Below, in pieces: positions 35,271-37,677 of a stretch of DNA of 37,677 nt. The translations under genes and the position numbers were made by a program. The DNA lies in the NCBI RefSeq assembly GCF_000417875.1, contig NW_006920882.1, positions 144,951-182,627 on the forward strand, in the 5' to 3' direction. Position 1 is the stretch's first letter. The number at the start of each line of letters is the position of its first letter. Origin of the DNA: Pseudozyma flocculosa PF-1 (taxonomy: Eukaryota > Basidiomycota > Ustilaginomycetes > Ustilaginales > Ustilaginaceae). A model generated the notes under the pieces. The model worked only from the letters and a program-made list of their open reading frames with translations, was not told where the DNA came from and searched no databases.

Positions 35271-37677
35271 ATGTCGTCTGCGCCGCCCGTTCTGAAGCTC
35301 GACCCCTCGGCCAAGGTCGCCCCCCTGGCGCCTCTCGCCGTCGCCAAGCTCATCAGCAGCGCCAATGCCCAGCCCGTCCAGATCGACTTTGAGGAGGGCG
35401 TGCCGCCCCACCTCGTCCTCGCAAACGGCCAAAAGGTCGACGGCTACCTCAACATCATCCGAGAGCTCGCCAGCGCCTATGCCCACCAGGGCCTCAGCGG
35501 CAAGGACAAGGACCAATCGGCCCAGGTAGGTGCAAGGTCGAGGCGGTGACGGCTATGCCTCTTCCGCGGGCAATTCCAGCTAACCGGTCGCCCTCCTGCA
35601 CCGTCTCCTTCTGCCCCGGTCCCCCCTTCGCAGGTCGACCTGTTCATTTCGCAGGGCGACAACCTCGCGCTCGCCTCGTTTCAGGCCGCTACCGCCATCG
35701 CCGATAACCTCGACCAGCACCTCGCCCTCCGCACCTTCCTGGTCGGCCACAGCGTGACCGCCGCCGACCTCGCCGTCTGGAGCGGCATCCGCGCTTCGTC
35801 GCCCGTCATCGGCCTGGTCAAGCAGGGCCTCCACGCGCACCTCAAGCGCTGGTTCGAGCACGTCGACTCGCTACCCGCCACCTCGGACGCGCTCGTCGCC
35901 CTGGCCGACGCCAAGGCCAACAAGTTCAAGGGCAAGAAGACGGCCGCCGGCTTCGACCTCTTCCTCAAGGACGCAAAGGAGGGCCAGGTCGTCACCCGCT
36001 TCCCCCCGGAGCCCTCGGGCTACCTCCACGTCGGCCACGCCAAGGCCGCCATCCTCAACCAGTACTTTGCCCGCCAGTACAAGGGCCGCCTCATTATCCG
36101 CTTCGACGACACCAACCCGAGCAAGGAGAAGACCGAGTTCGAGGAGTCGATCATCGAGGACCTGGCCCTCCTCGGAATCAAAGGCGACGTCACCACCCAC
36201 ACCTCCGACTACTTTGACACGCTGTACCAATACGCCGTCCAGCTGATCCAGGAGGGCAAGGCGTACGCCGACGACACGCTGCAGGAGGAGATGCGGGCGC
36301 AGCGCATGGACGGCATCGCCAGCCGGCGCCGCGACGCCACTGTCGAGGAGAACCTGACCCGCTTCGCCGAGATGTCGACGGGCAGCCAGGAGGGCCGCAG
36401 GTGGTGCCTGCGCGCCAAGATGAGCGTTGACGACCCCAACAAGGCGCTGCGCGACCCCGTCATCTACCGCTGCAACGCCGACGTCTCGCACCACCGCACC
36501 GGCGACAAGTGGAAGGTCTACCCGACGTACGACTTTGCCTGCCCCGTCGTCGACAGCATCGAGGGCGTCACCCACGCGCTGAGGACCAACGAGTACCGCG
36601 ACCGCAATCCGCAGTACCAGTGGATGCTCGACGCGCTCAAGCTGCGCAAGGTCGAGATCTGGGACTTTGGCCGCCTCAACTTTGTCTACACGCTGCTCAG
36701 CAAGCGCAAGCTGCAGTGGTTCGTCGACAACGGCCACGTCTCTGGCTGGGACGACCCGCGCTTCCCGACGGTGCGCGGCATCCGGCGGCGCGGCATGACG
36801 ATCGAGACGATCCAGGAGTTTATCCTGGCCCAGGGCCCATCGCAGCAGATCATCAACATGGAGTGGGACAACATCTGGACCATCAACAAGCGCCTCATCG
36901 ACCCCGTCGTGCCGCGCTATGTGGCGCTCGACAAGCACGGCCTGGTCAAGTGCACCGTCGCTGGCGCGCCCGGCCTCGAGGAGCGCCCGATGCCCCGCCA
37001 CAAGAAGAACCCGGAGCTGGGCGAAAAGACGACGGTGTTCGACAACGTCATCTACATTGAGCAGGAGGACGCCAAGTCGTTTGCCGACAACGAGGAGGTG
37101 ACGATGATGGACTGGGGCAACGTGTTTGTCCGCAGCAAGAAGGTCGGCGCGGACGGCCTCATCGAGTCGATGGACATGGACGCCAACCTCGGCGGCGACT
37201 TCAAAAAGACCAAGAAGAAGGTCACCTGGCTCGCCCAGAGCGCCACGCGGCCGTTTGTCGAGGTGTCGCTGCTCGACTTTGACTACCTCATCACCAAGAA
37301 GAAGCTCGAGGAGGACGACAAGTTTGAAGACTTTATCACGCCCCAGTCCGAGTTCCGCACCGAGGCCGTGGCCGCGTTCAACGTGTCGGAGCTGGCCGAG
37401 GGCGCCCAGATCCAGTTTGAGCGCAAGGGCTACTACGTGCTCGACAAGGTGCAGGGCAAGGACGGCAAGCGCGAGTTTATCAAGATCCCCGACGGACGTC
37501 AGGCCTCGAGCGCATCCAAGGCCGCGCCGGACGAGGACACGGAAAAGAAAAAGGCAGCCGCCGCCGCCGCCCGCGCCGAAAAGGCAGCGGCCAAGGCCAA
37601 GAAGGAGGCCGAAAAGGCGAAAAAAGGCAGCAAAAGGCCCTCGAGCGCGGCGACGGCGTCGACTACGTCGCCGGCGC
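35271..37677 (+). CDS. GUS1: Cytosolic glutamyl-tRNA synthetase (partial, runs off window)
   Basis: Class I synthetase charging tRNA-Glu in the cytosol. Exons 35271-35525 and 35634 to the window end; the first intron is 108 nt (GTAGGT donor, TTCGCAG acceptor). The N-terminal GST-like domain (to about residue 185) is the type that binds Arc1-like cofactors. The HIGH signature is in RFPPEPSGYLHVGHAKA (HVGH at 217-220), the KMSKS equivalent is LSKRK (440-444), and VYPTYDFACPVVDSIEGVTH and RTNEYRDRNPQYQWML are class-typical. The anticodon-binding beta-barrels follow, ending near FIKIPDGRQ, then an Ala/Lys-rich tail. In the last 60 bases the tail frame becomes Ser/Thr/Ala-rich after an A6 run; another frame there has more typical codons, so an intron, indel or read error is possible. 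No stop codon lies inside the window. Confidence 0.95.

Noticed and set aside
1..37677. CRISPR arrays, insertion sequences, prophage or operon structure
   Set aside because: The window is eukaryotic with spliceosomal introns, and no spaced direct repeats or transposase motifs are seen.

Overview
The window is nuclear DNA from a GC-rich fungus, most likely a basidiomycete; a Ustilaginomycotina-like smut or relative is my inference from gene content, GC-rich third codon positions and intron style. Genes carry few to several GT-AG introns of 64 to 139 nt, many with a CTGAC-like branch site. There are no operons, bacterial ribosome sites or CRISPR arrays. I read seventeen protein genes (two cut by the window edges), two intron-containing tRNA-Arg(ACG) genes and two tRNA remnants.

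Layout: (1) end of an unrecognised gene (+, to 456); CDC123 (-, 699-2250); nuclear cap-binding subunit CBC2 (+, 2587-3769); Erf2-type DHHC palmitoyltransferase (-, 4079-6722); an acyltransferase fused to a gamma-glutamylcyclotransferase-like domain (+, 7533-10526); mitochondrial methionyl-tRNA formyltransferase (-, 10623-12258); an F-box protein (+, 12513-14984); threonyl-tRNA synthetase (-, 15543-17834); an INO80F/TFPT-like protein (+, 18439-19297); a PP2A activator (-, 19504-21288); a PCI-like unknown (+, 21619-23811); a nuclear 1-Cys peroxiredoxin (-, 23919-24822). These twelve genes alternate strand without exception, so every intergenic space is either a shared divergent promoter or a shared convergent 3' region.

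(2) 25.2-25.9 kb holds an inverted pair of tRNA-Arg(ACG) genes, each followed by a decayed tRNA 3' half, around an A/T-rich centre. (3) A gene-poor stretch leads to dolichol kinase SEC59 (+, 27409-30775). (4) A three-exon gene for a 69-residue putative secreted peptide (-, 31254-31688) sits beside a 2.3-kb gene-empty stretch, then SmD2 (-, 33967-34809) and cytosolic glutamyl-tRNA synthetase (+, 35271 to the window end).

Most genes are housekeeping, with many in translation and RNA handling (CDC123, CBC2, FMT1, ThrRS, GluRS, SmD2, tRNAs); I see no sign that they form one pathway. The most unusual items are the acyltransferase-GGCT fusion, the inverted tRNA duplication, the small secreted peptide, the in-frame stop-free introns of CBC2, and the frame switch at a CAG repeat in the DHHC gene. 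All exon joins were worked out by hand from splice consensus, reading phase and family similarity, without transcript data.
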